From assembly GCF_000296815.2 (NCBI RefSeq), contig NZ_CAIT01000009.1, positions 1 through 64,000 of the forward strand: a stretch of 64,000 bases of DNA. Direction: 5' to 3'. The position numbers and the translations under genes are program-made. The notes below the pieces were generated by a model that saw nothing but the letters and a program-made list of their open reading frames with translations, made no database searches and had not been told where the DNA came from. Shown here in pieces: positions 42,877 to 52,367 of the stretch; position 1 is the stretch's first letter, and every line of letters begins with the position of its first letter. Origin of the DNA: Fibrisoma limi BUZ 3 (GTDB lineage: Bacteria; Bacteroidota; Bacteroidia; Cytophagales; Spirosomataceae).

Positions 42877-43341
42877 ATGTACAACATTCTTCTGCCTGTT
42901 CACTCTTACCTGCGGTGGCTCGTGCTGCTGACGTTGATAGGAACCCTACTGGCCGCCCTGCATGGCTGGCTTACCAACCGACCGTATTCCAAAGTCGACG
43001 GGGCGCTTCGTAGTGCCGCTACGTCGATTGCCCACCTCCAGTTGCTGATTGGGTTTGTGCTCTATTTTAAAAGTCCGATCACCAGCTATTTCCGGGCGAA
43101 CTTCAGCGCGGTTGCAGGATCGCTGGAATTCAGTTTCTTTGGCCTGATTCACATCAGCCTGATGCTGCTTGCGGTTGTGGTGCTGACCCTGGGTTCGTCA
43201 TTCGGCCGACGTGCGGAAACGGCTCTGGCCAAACATCGTACCGTAGCGTTGTACTTTTTGGCCGCTCTTATTGTTATCCTGATAGCCATTCCGTGGCCGT
43301 TTTCGCCCCTGGCGCAACGGCCCTATTTCCGAACATTCTAG
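42877..43341 (+). CDS. Four-helix inner-membrane protein (annotated cytochrome b-like in relatives)
   Basis: 154 residues from ATG 42877. Four to five membrane segments with the opener MYNILLPVHSYLRWLVLL, in which HS-x-LRW is the conserved family mark. Further His residues sit in the second (AHLQLLIG) and third (LIHISLML) segments, compatible with haem ligation. A -7-like GACCTTTG lies just upstream, at about 42849. The long upstream extension in the frame is not membrane-like and is rejected. Relatives are often called cytochrome B in Bacteroidota, but haem binding is not shown. Confidence 0.6.
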   Translation: MYNILLPVHSYLRWLVLLTLIGTLLAALHGWLTNRPYSKVDGALRSAATSIAHLQLLIGFVLYFKSPITSYFRANFSAVAGSLEFSFFGLIHISLMLLAVVVLTLGSSFGRRAETALAKHRTVALYFLAALIVILIAIPWPFSPLAQRPYFRTF

Positions 43342-43352
43342 CTATTCATCGT

Positions 43353-43676
43353 ATGCTCTCTAAATTGCTTTTCACGCGAATCGGCCGATTCAAGCTGGTT
43401 GCCTGGCTCGAAGGGATTTCGTTTCTGGTTCTTCTGTTCATTGCCATGCCGCTCAAGTACGTGTGGGGTCAGCCGTGGCTGGTCCAGAACGTCGGGATGA
43501 TTCACGGTATCCTGTTTATTCTGTACATGCTGTATCTGTTGCAGGCCAATGCTGAACTGCGCTGGAACGTCCGCAAAACACTGATTGCCGCTGCGGCTTC
43601 GTTTATTCCGTTCGGTACGTTCTACGTCGACCTGAAGATGTTGCCCCGCACCGTTGACGAAGCGGAACCGAAGTAA
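43353..43676 (+). CDS. DUF3817 family membrane protein
   Basis: 107 residues from ATG 43353, 11 nt after the previous gene. Three membrane segments, with the DUF3817 hallmarks FKLVAWLEGISFLVLLFIAMPLKY and VGMIHGILFILYMLYL. The family is of unknown function; members include the YdzA type of Bacillus. The same operon-like cluster as the preceding membrane protein is likely. Confidence 0.75.
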   Translation: MLSKLLFTRIGRFKLVAWLEGISFLVLLFIAMPLKYVWGQPWLVQNVGMIHGILFILYMLYLLQANAELRWNVRKTLIAAAASFIPFGTFYVDLKMLPRTVDEAEPK

Positions 43677-43706
43677 AAAGTCCCCTCGCTAAACTGCCTG
43701 ATCCGG

Positions 43707-44633
43707 ATGATTAGTCCACCACCTCAGCTCGATACGCCCGCGGTTCGCTTCACGCAGGTAAGCAAACGCTACGGTAACACCAAAGCCGTCGATGGGCTTG
43801 ATTTGACGATTCCGCAAGGTGGGGTGGTAGCGCTGCTCGGCCCCAATGGCGCGGGGAAATCCACAACCATCGGGTTATTGCTGGGCTTGATGAAGCCCGA
43901 CAGTGGCCGGGTTGAATTGCTGGGCAACGACCCGCGCCAACCCAAAAGCCGGCAAGTGGTCGGCGCGATGCTCCAGGATATTGGCGCTCCGGATACGCTG
44001 CGAGTTCATGAGTTGATTGATTTGTGGTCGAGCTATTACGAATTGCCCCTTCCGCTGGACTTCGTACTGGACGTAGCGGGTCTGGCGGAGATACGTCAGC
44101 AGAAATTTGGGAAGCTCTCGGGTGGGCAGCGTCGGCGGGTAGCGTTTGGCATTGCCATTTGCGGTAATCCCGATATTCTGGTGCTGGATGAACCCACGGC
44201 CGGTCTCGACCTGACCTCGCGCAGTCTGCTTTGGCAGCAGGTACGGCATTTTGCCCGAACGGACCGGACTGTCATTCTGTCGACGCACCATCTGGAGGAG
44301 GCCGATGCCCTGGCCGACCGGATTGTGCTGCTCAACCGGGGGCGACTTATTGCCGATGGAACCCCCGAACAGATTAAAGCCCAGGTGGGTGGTAAACGCA
44401 TTCGCTGCCGCACCCGCCTTGACGTAGCTCTGCTTCAGTCCATGCCACTGGTCGCGGACGCCTACAACGAAGGCAGTCTAACGTACCTGCTGACGCACGA
44501 AGTCGAGATGGTACTGCGTACACTGCTCGCGCTCGACCCGACCCTTTCTGATCTGGACGTAACAGGTGTCGGTCTCGAAGAAGCGTTTCTCCGCTTAACG
44601 GACCAACAGCCACTTATCCCGGAGAGCAAATGA
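43707..44633 (+). CDS. ABC exporter ATP-binding protein
   Basis: 308 residues: Walker A GPNGAGKST (about 45-53), signature KLSGGQRRRVAFG, Walker B ILVLDEPTAGLDL and switch His in STHHLEEAD. The C-terminal extension after residue 225 is typical for ATPases of ABC-2 drug or lipid exporters (CcmA/YadG type). It overlaps the downstream permease start by 4 nt (ATGA), so the two are translationally coupled. Confidence 0.92.
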   Translation: MISPPPQLDTPAVRFTQVSKRYGNTKAVDGLDLTIPQGGVVALLGPNGAGKSTTIGLLLGLMKPDSGRVELLGNDPRQPKSRQVVGAMLQDIGAPDTLRVHELIDLWSSYYELPLPLDFVLDVAGLAEIRQQKFGKLSGGQRRRVAFGIAICGNPDILVLDEPTAGLDLTSRSLLWQQVRHFARTDRTVILSTHHLEEADALADRIVLLNRGRLIADGTPEQIKAQVGGKRIRCRTRLDVALLQSMPLVADAYNEGSLTYLLTHEVEMVLRTLLALDPTLSDLDVTGVGLEEAFLRLTDQQPLIPESK

Positions 44634-45415
44634 CCGCAACTAGCCGCATCCTGACAATGTACCGGACGCAGGCCAGATATGAATGGCTGAAATTCGCCCG
44701 GATGCCGGTGTATCTGATTACGCTTTTGTGCGTTCCAATGCTGTTTTACCTATCGACAGGCAGCAACCAGCGGATGCCGCCCCTGACAGAGGGCATTTCC
44801 ACGCGGCTCTACCTGCTAACCACATTAGGTACGTTCGCTACGTTCGGCATTGCTCTGTTCGGGTTTGGCGTAGGGTCTGCCATTGAACGCGGCCAGGGAT
44901 GGATACGAACATTACGCCCGGCCCCCATTTCACCTTGGGTTCCTGTTGTTGGTAAATTGGTTGTCAGTACCACACTCACAGCCGTTGCCGTACTGCTTCT
45001 GCTGCTGGAAGCAACGGTTGTTTTCGGTGTCCGGTTGCCCTTGACAACGGCCTCGCTTCTGCTGCTGACCTTGGTGGGCTGTTCAATTCCGCTGTCCAGT
45101 ATCGGTCTGGCGCTGGGGTCGCTGATTGGCCCTAACTCAGCTCCGCTGATCCTCGTTATCCTGTACCTGTTCGTATCGTCAATATCGGGCATTGTGGTAC
45201 CGATGCAGATGGTAGCCAGGGGCAATCCAATGCTGGCTGATATTGCTCCACTCTGGCCAACCTATCATGCCGGTCAGTTGGCGTTGTCGGTTGTGCGACC
45301 GGCATCGTTTAATACGATACTGATCCATATCATTGTGCTGGCGGGATACCTTATCGGGGCGTTAGCGATAGCGGTATGGGCACGTCGGCGGAGTGAAGCA
45401 CAAACATTTGGCTAA
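44630..45415 (+). CDS. ABC-2 type exporter permease
   Basis: A 261-residue membrane protein with six hydrophobic segments, of the ABC-2 membrane family. It contains the typical conserved stretch SSISGIVVPMQMVARGNP before the penultimate segment. It overlaps the ATPase gene, giving a simple two-gene exporter. The substrate is unknown. It differs from the DUF3526-type permeases at 24-31 kb in being short and lacking large periplasmic domains. Confidence 0.88.
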   Translation: MTATSRILTMYRTQARYEWLKFARMPVYLITLLCVPMLFYLSTGSNQRMPPLTEGISTRLYLLTTLGTFATFGIALFGFGVGSAIERGQGWIRTLRPAPISPWVPVVGKLVVSTTLTAVAVLLLLLEATVVFGVRLPLTTASLLLLTLVGCSIPLSSIGLALGSLIGPNSAPLILVILYLFVSSISGIVVPMQMVARGNPMLADIAPLWPTYHAGQLALSVVRPASFNTILIHIIVLAGYLIGALAIAVWARRRSEAQTFG

Positions 45416-45466
45416 TATTTGTCATTCCTGCTCTTTTTTGACTACCGGTTGCACCTGGTACCCGCG

Positions 45467-45474
45467 TACATTTG
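45467..45474 (+). promoter_or_regulatory. -7-like element before the DUF6660 gene
   Basis: TACATTTG matches TAnnTTTG but ends only 6 nt before ATG 45480, which would leave an almost leaderless message. Confidence 0.35.
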
Positions 45475-45479
45475 TGGCC

Positions 45480-45812
45480 ATGAAACGGCTCATCTGGCTT
45501 CTGGCGATGTACGTACTGGTGCTGACGGGACTCCCCTGCCCCGACAGCGACTGCCACGCGCACGCCGTTTCCAGTGCCAGCTTACCGGTGGCCGGCGCTC
45601 CCGACTCGCACGACGACGATGACCACCACCAGGCCCCGTGCAGCCCGTTTTGCCACTGCGCTACCTGCGTCGGCTTTACCGTACCGCAGCCGTCGATCAG
45701 CGGCCTGCTGCCGCAAACGGCCTGTCGATTACTGACTCCGTCAGTCTTTGCGTACCATCCCATTCATCACGAAGACGTAACCGCGTCTATCTGGCAGCCC
45801 CCAAAACTCTGA
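45480..45812 (+). CDS. DUF6660-type small Cys/His-rich exported protein
   Basis: 110 residues from ATG 45480 (MKRLIWLLAMYVLVLTGLPC signal segment). The mature part is an acidic-His patch (HDDDDHHQAPC) followed by CSPFCHCATC, a dense metal-binding motif. It precedes a TonB receptor and a CDF exporter, the usual context of this small family. It is likely a periplasmic metal-binding accessory; specific function is not established. The longer frame from 45393 has no signal-like start and is rejected. Confidence 0.7.
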   Translation: MKRLIWLLAMYVLVLTGLPCPDSDCHAHAVSSASLPVAGAPDSHDDDDHHQAPCSPFCHCATCVGFTVPQPSISGLLPQTACRLLTPSVFAYHPIHHEDVTASIWQPPKL

Positions 45813-45881
45813 ACGTTTTTCCTGGATTTTTTCCGGCCGACCATCTACCGGCTGATTGTCCCATTGTATCCATTCGACACG

Positions 45882-48092
45882 ATGAAAAACGTTTGTTTAT
45901 TCTTACTACTTAGTCTATCCAACATTACCTTTGGTCAGGACTCGCTCCGGCTCTCCGTTCGTAGCCGCCTGGCTCAACAGGTTATTCCCGGTGCTGCTGT
46001 TCTATTGCTTGGCACCTCCAACGGCGCTGTCACCGACGCATCAGGCAATGCGACGCTGCGCAACGTACCTACCGGGCCGCAACGCATCCGGATATCGGCG
46101 GTGGGCTTTGAGACGGTAACGCAGACCGTGACCGTTCCTACGACTGATACCCTCCGAATTGCGCTGACCCCGTCGGACGAAGAACTGGAGGAAGTAATTG
46201 TTACCTCTACACGTACCGGCCGTACCGTAGCCGATGAACCCACCCGGGTGGAAATAATCGACGGCGAGGAACTGGACGAAAAAGCCAACATGCAGCCCGG
46301 TAATATCTCGGTTATTCTGCGGGAAAGTACCGGCATCCAGGTGCAGCAGACCTCCGTTACGTCGGCCAATGCGACGCTGCGCATTCAGGGTCTCGACGGC
46401 CGATACACACAGTTGTTGCAGGATGGCTTTCCGTTGTACAGCGGTTTTGCCAGCGGGCTTAGCCTGATGCAAATCCCCCCGTTGAATCTGCAACAGGTTG
46501 AGGTTATCAAAGGCTGCCAGTCTACACTCTACGGCAGCGGGGCCATTGCCGGACTGGTGAACTTGATCACAAAAAGCCCTACTGCTGAACGGGAACTGTC
46601 GTTTCTGGTGAATGGCACGTCGGCGCTGGGACTGGACCTGAATGGCTACTATGCGCAGCGATACGGCAAACTTGGGGTTACGCTCTACGCAACGCACAAC
46701 CGGCAGCGGGCCTACGACCCCAATAAGGACCAGTTTTCCGACATTCCGGACATTCGCCGGACAACCTTACAGCCCAAACTGTTCTGGTACCCGAACGAGA
46801 CAACGACGCTGTCGGCCGGCCTGATCTACAGCAATGAGGATCGCATTGGCGGATACCTACCCGTTCTGCATGAGCAACGGCAGGATGGTTACACCGAAGA
46901 AAACGACTCCCGACGTGTAGCCACGCAATTTCGGCTGGACAAGCGACTGGCCAATTCGGCCGCGCTCACGGTAAAAAACAGTTTCTCCCGGTTCCGGCGC
47001 TCGATTACCCTGCCTGCCCAAACCAACGCGTACCGGTTCGATGGGAATCAGCTCTCCACGTTCACGGAAGTCAGCTATTTCAAACACCGGCAAAAATCGG
47101 ACTGGATTTTTGGCGCTAACCTCTGGACGGACGAATTCCGAAACGAAAGTCCGGTGAATGGCAGTATAGTAGACCCGCTGGTTTACCGGCAGGGTATAAC
47201 GGGGCTTTTTATTCAGAATACGCTGACCTTATCACCGGCTTTAAGTCTGGAAAGCGGCCTGCGGGGCGACCTCGTTACTACCCGCCCCAGCAATACGTCG
47301 GACCGCGAGGCCCCCGAGTTTTTTCTGCTGCCCCGTTTTTCGCTGCTCTACCGGGCGTCGGCGCAATGGACGAGCCGGCTGGGGGGCGGCCTGGGCTACA
47401 AGGCCCCGACCCTCTTTACGGAAGAAGCCGAACGGCAGTCGTTCCGGAACATTCGCCTGACATCGGTGCGCGACGTACAGTCGGAAGAATCGGCCGGGCT
47501 GAACTGGGACATTAACTATCGTACTGAACTAACCGACGATCTCACGCTGTCGGTCAATCAGTTGTTCTTCTATACGCGGCTAAACCGTCCGGTCATTCTG
47601 GATTACATCGGGTTTTCGCTCGCGCAGCAGCTCGTCAACGCACGCGGCCACATTGACACGCGGGGGTTTGAAACGAACGTTCGGGTTGTCTACAAAGACA
47701 TCCACGCATTTCTGGGTTATTCGTTCATCGACACCAAACGCCACTTCAATGGCCTCAGTGATGCGCTGCCGCTCACGGCCAAACACCGGCTCTACATGAC
47801 AACGCTCTACGAAACCGAGCGGCTCAAAACCGGGTTCGAAGCGTTTTATACCGGACGGCAGCAACGATCGAACGGCGGTCTGACGCGGCCGTACTGGTCG
47901 TTGGGGTACATGATTGAGAGAAAATGGAAGTGGGGGAGCATTTTTGTCAACTTCGAAAACTTCCTGGACGTCCGGCAGTCGCGGTTCGAAACGCTGGTTA
48001 CCGGCACCCCGCAACAGCCTACGTTCGTGAGCGACATCTATGCCCCAACCGATGGCCGAATCATTAACGGTGGTTTTAAGTTAAAGCTATAG
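45882..48092 (+). CDS. TonB-dependent receptor of cation module
   Basis: 736 residues from ATG 45882 (signal peptide MKNVCLFLLLSLSNITFGQ). A carboxypeptidase-like domain (VIPGAAVLLLGTSNGAVTDA), the TonB-box-type EEVIVTSTRTGRTV, plug (ATLRIQGLDGRYTQLLQDGF; IKGCQSTLYGSGAIAG) and barrel ending GGFKLKL follow. The unusual Cys in VEVIKGCQSTLYG lies where most receptors have Pro or Ala. Flanked by DUF6660 and a CDF exporter (6 nt downstream), it probably handles a metal ion or complex, but the ligand is unknown. Confidence 0.85.
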   Translation: MKNVCLFLLLSLSNITFGQDSLRLSVRSRLAQQVIPGAAVLLLGTSNGAVTDASGNATLRNVPTGPQRIRISAVGFETVTQTVTVPTTDTLRIALTPSDEELEEVIVTSTRTGRTVADEPTRVEIIDGEELDEKANMQPGNISVILRESTGIQVQQTSVTSANATLRIQGLDGRYTQLLQDGFPLYSGFASGLSLMQIPPLNLQQVEVIKGCQSTLYGSGAIAGLVNLITKSPTAERELSFLVNGTSALGLDLNGYYAQRYGKLGVTLYATHNRQRAYDPNKDQFSDIPDIRRTTLQPKLFWYPNETTTLSAGLIYSNEDRIGGYLPVLHEQRQDGYTEENDSRRVATQFRLDKRLANSAALTVKNSFSRFRRSITLPAQTNAYRFDGNQLSTFTEVSYFKHRQKSDWIFGANLWTDEFRNESPVNGSIVDPLVYRQGITGLFIQNTLTLSPALSLESGLRGDLVTTRPSNTSDREAPEFFLLPRFSLLYRASAQWTSRLGGGLGYKAPTLFTEEAERQSFRNIRLTSVRDVQSEESAGLNWDINYRTELTDDLTLSVNQLFFYTRLNRPVILDYIGFSLAQQLVNARGHIDTRGFETNVRVVYKDIHAFLGYSFIDTKRHFNGLSDALPLTAKHRLYMTTLYETERLKTGFEAFYTGRQQRSNGGLTRPYWSLGYMIERKWKWGSIFVNFENFLDVRQSRFETLVTGTPQQPTFVSDIYAPTDGRIINGGFKLKL

Positions 48093-48098
48093 AAACCT

Positions 48099-49034
48099 AT
48101 GGCACACGATCATTCTCATACGCACACCCACGGACAAGCCGGTCACAGTCACGGCCCGGTAGCCCTGACCTCGGTCAACCGTGCTCTGATTATTGGTGCG
48201 GTGCTGAACATCATCTACGTTGTTGTTGAAGCCGGTCTGGGTTTTTATTACAACTCCCTGGCGCTGGTGGCCGATGCAGGCCATAACCTCAGCGACGTAG
48301 CCGGGCTATTGTTGTCCTTACTGGCGTTTCGGCTGGCGCAGGTTCGGCGGACCGAGACCTTTACGTATGGCTACCGCAAAAGCACCGTGCTGGCATCGCT
48401 TATCAATGCCGTGTTGCTGCTGGTAGCGGTTGGGGCGATTGTCTGGGAAAGCAGTCAGCGATTTCGGCAACCCGAGCCGATCGCGGGTGGGCCAATTGCC
48501 TGGATCGCAGGACTGGGTTTGGTCGTCAATACCGTATCGGCGCTGCTGTTTTTCCGCGATAAAGAGCACGATCTGAATATCAAAGGCGCGTATCTGCACC
48601 TGATGGCCGATGCCCTGGTATCGCTGGCCGTAGTAGTTGGCGGTCTCGTTATCGGCTGGACGGGCTGGTACTGGCTCGACCCGACACTGGGGCTGGTCGT
48701 TGCCACTGTGATCCTGGTTTCGACCTGGCGGCTGCTGACCGACAGTGTCCGGCTCTCCCTCGACGGCGTTCCGGCAACGATTGACCTGGCCGATGTGATG
48801 AGCGACCTGCGGGCCGTTGCGGGCGTCCGCGATGTACACCACGTACACGTTTGGGCCATGAGTACGACCGAAAACGCCCTGACGGCCCACCTCGTGCTGC
48901 AACCGGGCCTGACCGCATCGCAGGTGGCTGACCTCAAACACGACATCCGACACCGGCTCGAACACCGCAGCATCGGCCATGCCACGCTGGAAACCGAGGT
49001 CACCGCCGACAACTGCTCTGCCGACGAGTGCTGA
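48099..49034 (+). CDS. czcD: Cation diffusion facilitator (CzcD-type Zn/Cd/Co exporter)
   Basis: A 311-residue CDF transporter. The N-terminus is His-rich (HDHSHTHTHGQAGHSHG, residues 3-19). Six membrane segments follow. Transport-site residues HNLSD (H62, D66) in TM2 and HLMAD in TM5 form the HxxxD pairs typical of zinc/cadmium CDFs. A cytoplasmic C-terminal domain (VHHVHVWAMSTTENALTAHL) and a terminal Cys pair (CSADEC) complete it. It exports divalent cations by proton antiport. It lies 6 nt after the TonB receptor gene, so receptor and exporter are co-expressed. Confidence 0.93.
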   Translation: MAHDHSHTHTHGQAGHSHGPVALTSVNRALIIGAVLNIIYVVVEAGLGFYYNSLALVADAGHNLSDVAGLLLSLLAFRLAQVRRTETFTYGYRKSTVLASLINAVLLLVAVGAIVWESSQRFRQPEPIAGGPIAWIAGLGLVVNTVSALLFFRDKEHDLNIKGAYLHLMADALVSLAVVVGGLVIGWTGWYWLDPTLGLVVATVILVSTWRLLTDSVRLSLDGVPATIDLADVMSDLRAVAGVRDVHHVHVWAMSTTENALTAHLVLQPGLTASQVADLKHDIRHRLEHRSIGHATLETEVTADNCSADEC

Positions 49035-49039
49035 CCGAC

Positions 49040-49128
49040 ATCACCCCAAACCCCTGAAGGGGCTTAGCTTCGCTACTTCAGGATTCCAAAGTTAGCAGCG
49101 CTAAGCCCCTTCAGGGGTTTGGGGTGAT
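49040..49128. repeat. 29-bp perfect inverted repeat (hairpin / dispersed palindrome)
   Basis: The arms 49040-49068 and 49100-49128 are exact reverse complements (start ATCACCCCAAACCCCTGAAG), with a 31-nt spacer. The CCCCTGAAGGGG core is a common dispersed extragenic palindrome in Bacteroidota genomes. Here it probably also terminates the cation module. Confidence 0.8.
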
Positions 49129-49278
49129 AATCCGCAAAAGCTATGTTGAAGTAATTTGATTCCCTGACTGAAAAGTTTGTCGTTTTCCCCATCCAGAAAT
49201 CAGTATGAAAGCCTGCGCATTTGACTTTAAAAGACAGCTTATCAAGTCAGACGATTAATTGCCACCGTAGCGACGTAC

Positions 49279-50331
49279 ATGCAGGCACTTCTAGGCATCA
49301 TTTACCACACCATTGGTGGCGGATTTTCGGGCAGCTTCTACATGCCCTTCAATAAAGTTCGGGGCTGGGCCTGGGAGAGTTACTGGATTGTAGGCGGTCT
49401 TTTTTCCTGGCTGATCGTCCCCCCCCTGGCGGCCTACCTGACCATTCCTGACTTTACCAGCATCATTGCGTCGGCCGACATGAGCACTACGTCCATCACG
49501 TTCCTGATGGGGTTGCTCTGGGGTATTGGTGGGCTTACCTACGGCCTGGGCGTGCGTTTTTTAGGTATGTCGCTGGGCAACTCGGTGGTCCTTGGTTTTT
49601 GCTCTGCCTTCGGTGCGCTGGTGCCTTCTATCTACTATAATATTAATCCCGTACCGGGCAGGACCTCGTTCACGGATATGCTGGGCTCTCAGGGTGGGCA
49701 ACTGGTGCTGCTGGGCGTACTGGTGTGCCTGATTGGTATCGGCATTTCGGGCCGGGCCGGTATGCTCAAGGAAGCCGAACTCTCGGAAGAAGCCCAGAAG
49801 GCTTCCATCAAGGAGTTCAGCCTGACCAAAGGCCTGATCATTGCCGTTATTTCGGGCATTCTGAGTGCCTTCTTCAACTACGGAATCGAGGCCGGTAAGC
49901 CCCTGGCCGACCAGGCTGTTCGTCAGGGCAGCGACCCGCTGTTCCAGAATAACGTGACCTATGTCGTATTGCTCTGGGGTGGCCTCACGACCAACTTCCT
50001 GTGGTGCATGTACCTCAACGCCCGCAATGGAACCTTCGGCGACTATACCAATTCCCGTACGCCTATTGCATCGAACATCCTGTTTGCGGGCATAGCCGGA
50101 ACGATGTGGTTCCTGCAGTTCTTCTTCTACGGTATGGGCGAAAGCAAGCTGGGCAACGGAGCCTCTTCCTGGATTACGCACATGGCTACCATCATTCTGA
50201 CGGCTAACCTCTGGGGGCTGTATCTCAAGGAGTGGTCGGGCGTATCGTCCAGAACCTTCCGCACCTTCGTGGCGGGCATCGTCGTAATTTTGATTTCGAT
50301 TGTCCTGGTGGGGATTGGCAATTCACTGTAA
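49279..50331 (+). CDS. rhaT: L-rhamnose/proton symporter RhaT
   Basis: A 350-residue, ten-helix inner-membrane protein. The opener GIIYHTIGGGFSGSFYMPFNKVRGWAWESYW is the RhaT family mark, here written as GSFYMPFNKVRGWAWESYW. FLGMSLGNSVVLGFCSAFG and SGILSAFFNYGIEAGKPL agree. It imports rhamnose or another 6-deoxy sugar with protons. No rhamnose isomerase, kinase or aldolase gene is in the window, so it stands alone. Confidence 0.9.
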   Translation: MQALLGIIYHTIGGGFSGSFYMPFNKVRGWAWESYWIVGGLFSWLIVPPLAAYLTIPDFTSIIASADMSTTSITFLMGLLWGIGGLTYGLGVRFLGMSLGNSVVLGFCSAFGALVPSIYYNINPVPGRTSFTDMLGSQGGQLVLLGVLVCLIGIGISGRAGMLKEAELSEEAQKASIKEFSLTKGLIIAVISGILSAFFNYGIEAGKPLADQAVRQGSDPLFQNNVTYVVLLWGGLTTNFLWCMYLNARNGTFGDYTNSRTPIASNILFAGIAGTMWFLQFFFYGMGESKLGNGASSWITHMATIILTANLWGLYLKEWSGVSSRTFRTFVAGIVVILISIVLVGIGNSL

Positions 50332-50437
50332 ATTTCATGCTTTTCAAAACCATAAGGGCCTAAAAGTGCTTGAAAGGTATTGACAGCTAAGCCCCTGGCG
50401 GTAACGGGACGCTACTCTGTCGTTCACCTTATTCAAT

Positions 50438-52273
50438 GTGCTTATGAACGCAGGGGCGTATCAACCCATTGCCAATTATGGTATTATTGGAAATCTGCAT
50501 ACGATTGCGCTGGTTTCCGTGACCGGTTCCATCGATTTCATGTGCTTTACGCGATTTGACTCGCCGAGCCTGTTCGGGGCCATGCTGGATGCAGAGCGGG
50601 GCGGAACCTTCGACATTACGCCCCAGTTGGACGACGCCGATACCAAGCAACTATATCTCCCCGACACAACCGTACTGATTACGCGCTTCCTGTCGGAAGT
50701 TGGTGTAGCCGAAATTACCGACTTCATGCCGGTAAAGACGTCGGAACGTAATTGTGTGCTGGTGCGAACGGTATCCATCACCCGCGGTAACGTACCGTTC
50801 CGGATGCGATGTATGCCCCGGTTCGACTACGCCCGCGCTGAACACCGCGTCGAAGGTGGGCCGCACGAAATTGTGTTTACCAGTCTGTCGAATCCAAAAT
50901 CGTCATTCCGGCTCATCAGCAACGTACCCATGACCATCGACGGCCCGGACGTGTACGCGGAGTTTACGCTGAGCGACGTAGAGCAAGCCCATTTTGTGAT
51001 TGAATCCTCGTCTGACGACGAAAAGCGCACAGCAGAAGAGGCTATCCAGTTCTATACCACGTCTGATTTTGAATCCACCGTCGATTACTGGAAAACCTGG
51101 ATTGGCCGCTCGCAATACACGGGTCGCTGGCGCGAAATGGTCAATCGTTCAGCCCTGACACTGAAACTCCTTACGTCCTATCAGTTTGGCTCGACCGTGG
51201 CAGCGCCAACGTTTGGCCTGCCTTCGGTCATTGGGGGCAACCGTAACTGGGACTACCGCTTCACCTGGATTCGGGATGCGGCCTTCACCATGTATGCGTT
51301 CTTACGGCTGGGTTTTATGGAAGAAGCCGCGGCCTTTATGCACTGGATTGAGCAGGAACTGGACACCATCGACGAAGCTGGCGAAACCCTCCAGCTTATG
51401 TACACGCTGGATGGTGCTCGCGAATTGCCCGAGCAGGAACTGAATCACCTGAGCGGCTACCGCAACTCGGCTCCGGTACGTATCGGCAATGCAGCGTTTT
51501 CCCAGTTTCAGCTCGACATTTACGGCGAACTGATGGACTCCATTTATCTCTACGACAAATACCACGGGGCCGTTACTTACTCTTTCTGGAAGAAGATGGA
51601 ACGGCAGATTGAATTTGTCTGCGACAACTGGGGCCGACCCGACCACGGCATCTGGGAAGTACGTAGCCAGGAGTGTGAGTTCCTGCAATCCCGGCTCATG
51701 TGCTGGGTAGCCCTCGACCGGGCCATCAAAGTCGTGGAGCATCGCTCGTTTCCCTCGCCCATCGACCGGTGGCGTACCATTCGGGATGAAATCTACCGCG
51801 ACATCTACGACAATTTCTGGAGTGAGGAGAAGCAGTCCTTTGTTCAACACAAAGGTGCCAATGCGCTAGATGCCTCCGCCCTGCTGATGCCACTCGTGCG
51901 GTTCATTCACCCGCACGAACCCCGCTGGCTGTCTACGCTGGAAGCCATTGAACGCGAGCTGATTTCCGACTCGTTAGTGCATCGCTACCGGCTCGATTCG
52001 GGAGCCATCGACGGTCTGGAAGGCGAAGAGGGGACGTTCACGATGTGCAGTTTCTGGTACGTCGAATGCCTGTCGCGGTCGGGTCAGTTATCGAAGGCCC
52101 GGCTGCTGTTCGAGAAAATGCTGTCGTATTCCAATCACCTGGGTCTGTTTGCCGAGCAGTTGGGCAAGCGGGGTGAGCACCTCGGCAATTTCCCGCAGGC
52201 CTTCACCCACCTCGGGCTGATCAGTGCCGCTTTTGACCTGAACCGGCGGCTGGATAGCTTCCAGACGTATTAA
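50438..52273 (+). CDS. Glycoside hydrolase family 15 protein (glucoamylase/trehalase-like)
   Basis: A 611-residue cytoplasmic protein without signal peptide. An N-terminal beta-sandwich of the DUF5911 type (YQPIANYGIIGNLHTIALVS) is followed by the GH15 (alpha/alpha)6 barrel. Expected motifs are GGNRNWDYRFTWIRDAAFT (first catalytic region) and the C-terminal EEGTFTMCSFWYVECL with the second Glu. The subgroup acts on small alpha-glucans or trehalose. The true start may be ATG 50444, two codons later. Confidence 0.9.
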   Translation: MLMNAGAYQPIANYGIIGNLHTIALVSVTGSIDFMCFTRFDSPSLFGAMLDAERGGTFDITPQLDDADTKQLYLPDTTVLITRFLSEVGVAEITDFMPVKTSERNCVLVRTVSITRGNVPFRMRCMPRFDYARAEHRVEGGPHEIVFTSLSNPKSSFRLISNVPMTIDGPDVYAEFTLSDVEQAHFVIESSSDDEKRTAEEAIQFYTTSDFESTVDYWKTWIGRSQYTGRWREMVNRSALTLKLLTSYQFGSTVAAPTFGLPSVIGGNRNWDYRFTWIRDAAFTMYAFLRLGFMEEAAAFMHWIEQELDTIDEAGETLQLMYTLDGARELPEQELNHLSGYRNSAPVRIGNAAFSQFQLDIYGELMDSIYLYDKYHGAVTYSFWKKMERQIEFVCDNWGRPDHGIWEVRSQECEFLQSRLMCWVALDRAIKVVEHRSFPSPIDRWRTIRDEIYRDIYDNFWSEEKQSFVQHKGANALDASALLMPLVRFIHPHEPRWLSTLEAIERELISDSLVHRYRLDSGAIDGLEGEEGTFTMCSFWYVECLSRSGQLSKARLLFEKMLSYSNHLGLFAEQLGKRGEHLGNFPQAFTHLGLISAAFDLNRRLDSFQTY

Positions 52274-52367
52274 GCGGCTCGTTACGTAGACCTGGCAGTT
52301 GCCCGGCTTAATCAGCCTTGGCCCGGGTCTATTTATTTAGTAAGTTACGTTTCATTCATCTTCTGAC

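Noticed and set aside
49279-52273. RhaT and GH15 as a joint sugar-utilisation operon
   Set aside because: The genes are separated by over 100 nt without shared signals, and there are no rhamnose catabolic genes; functions do not connect.
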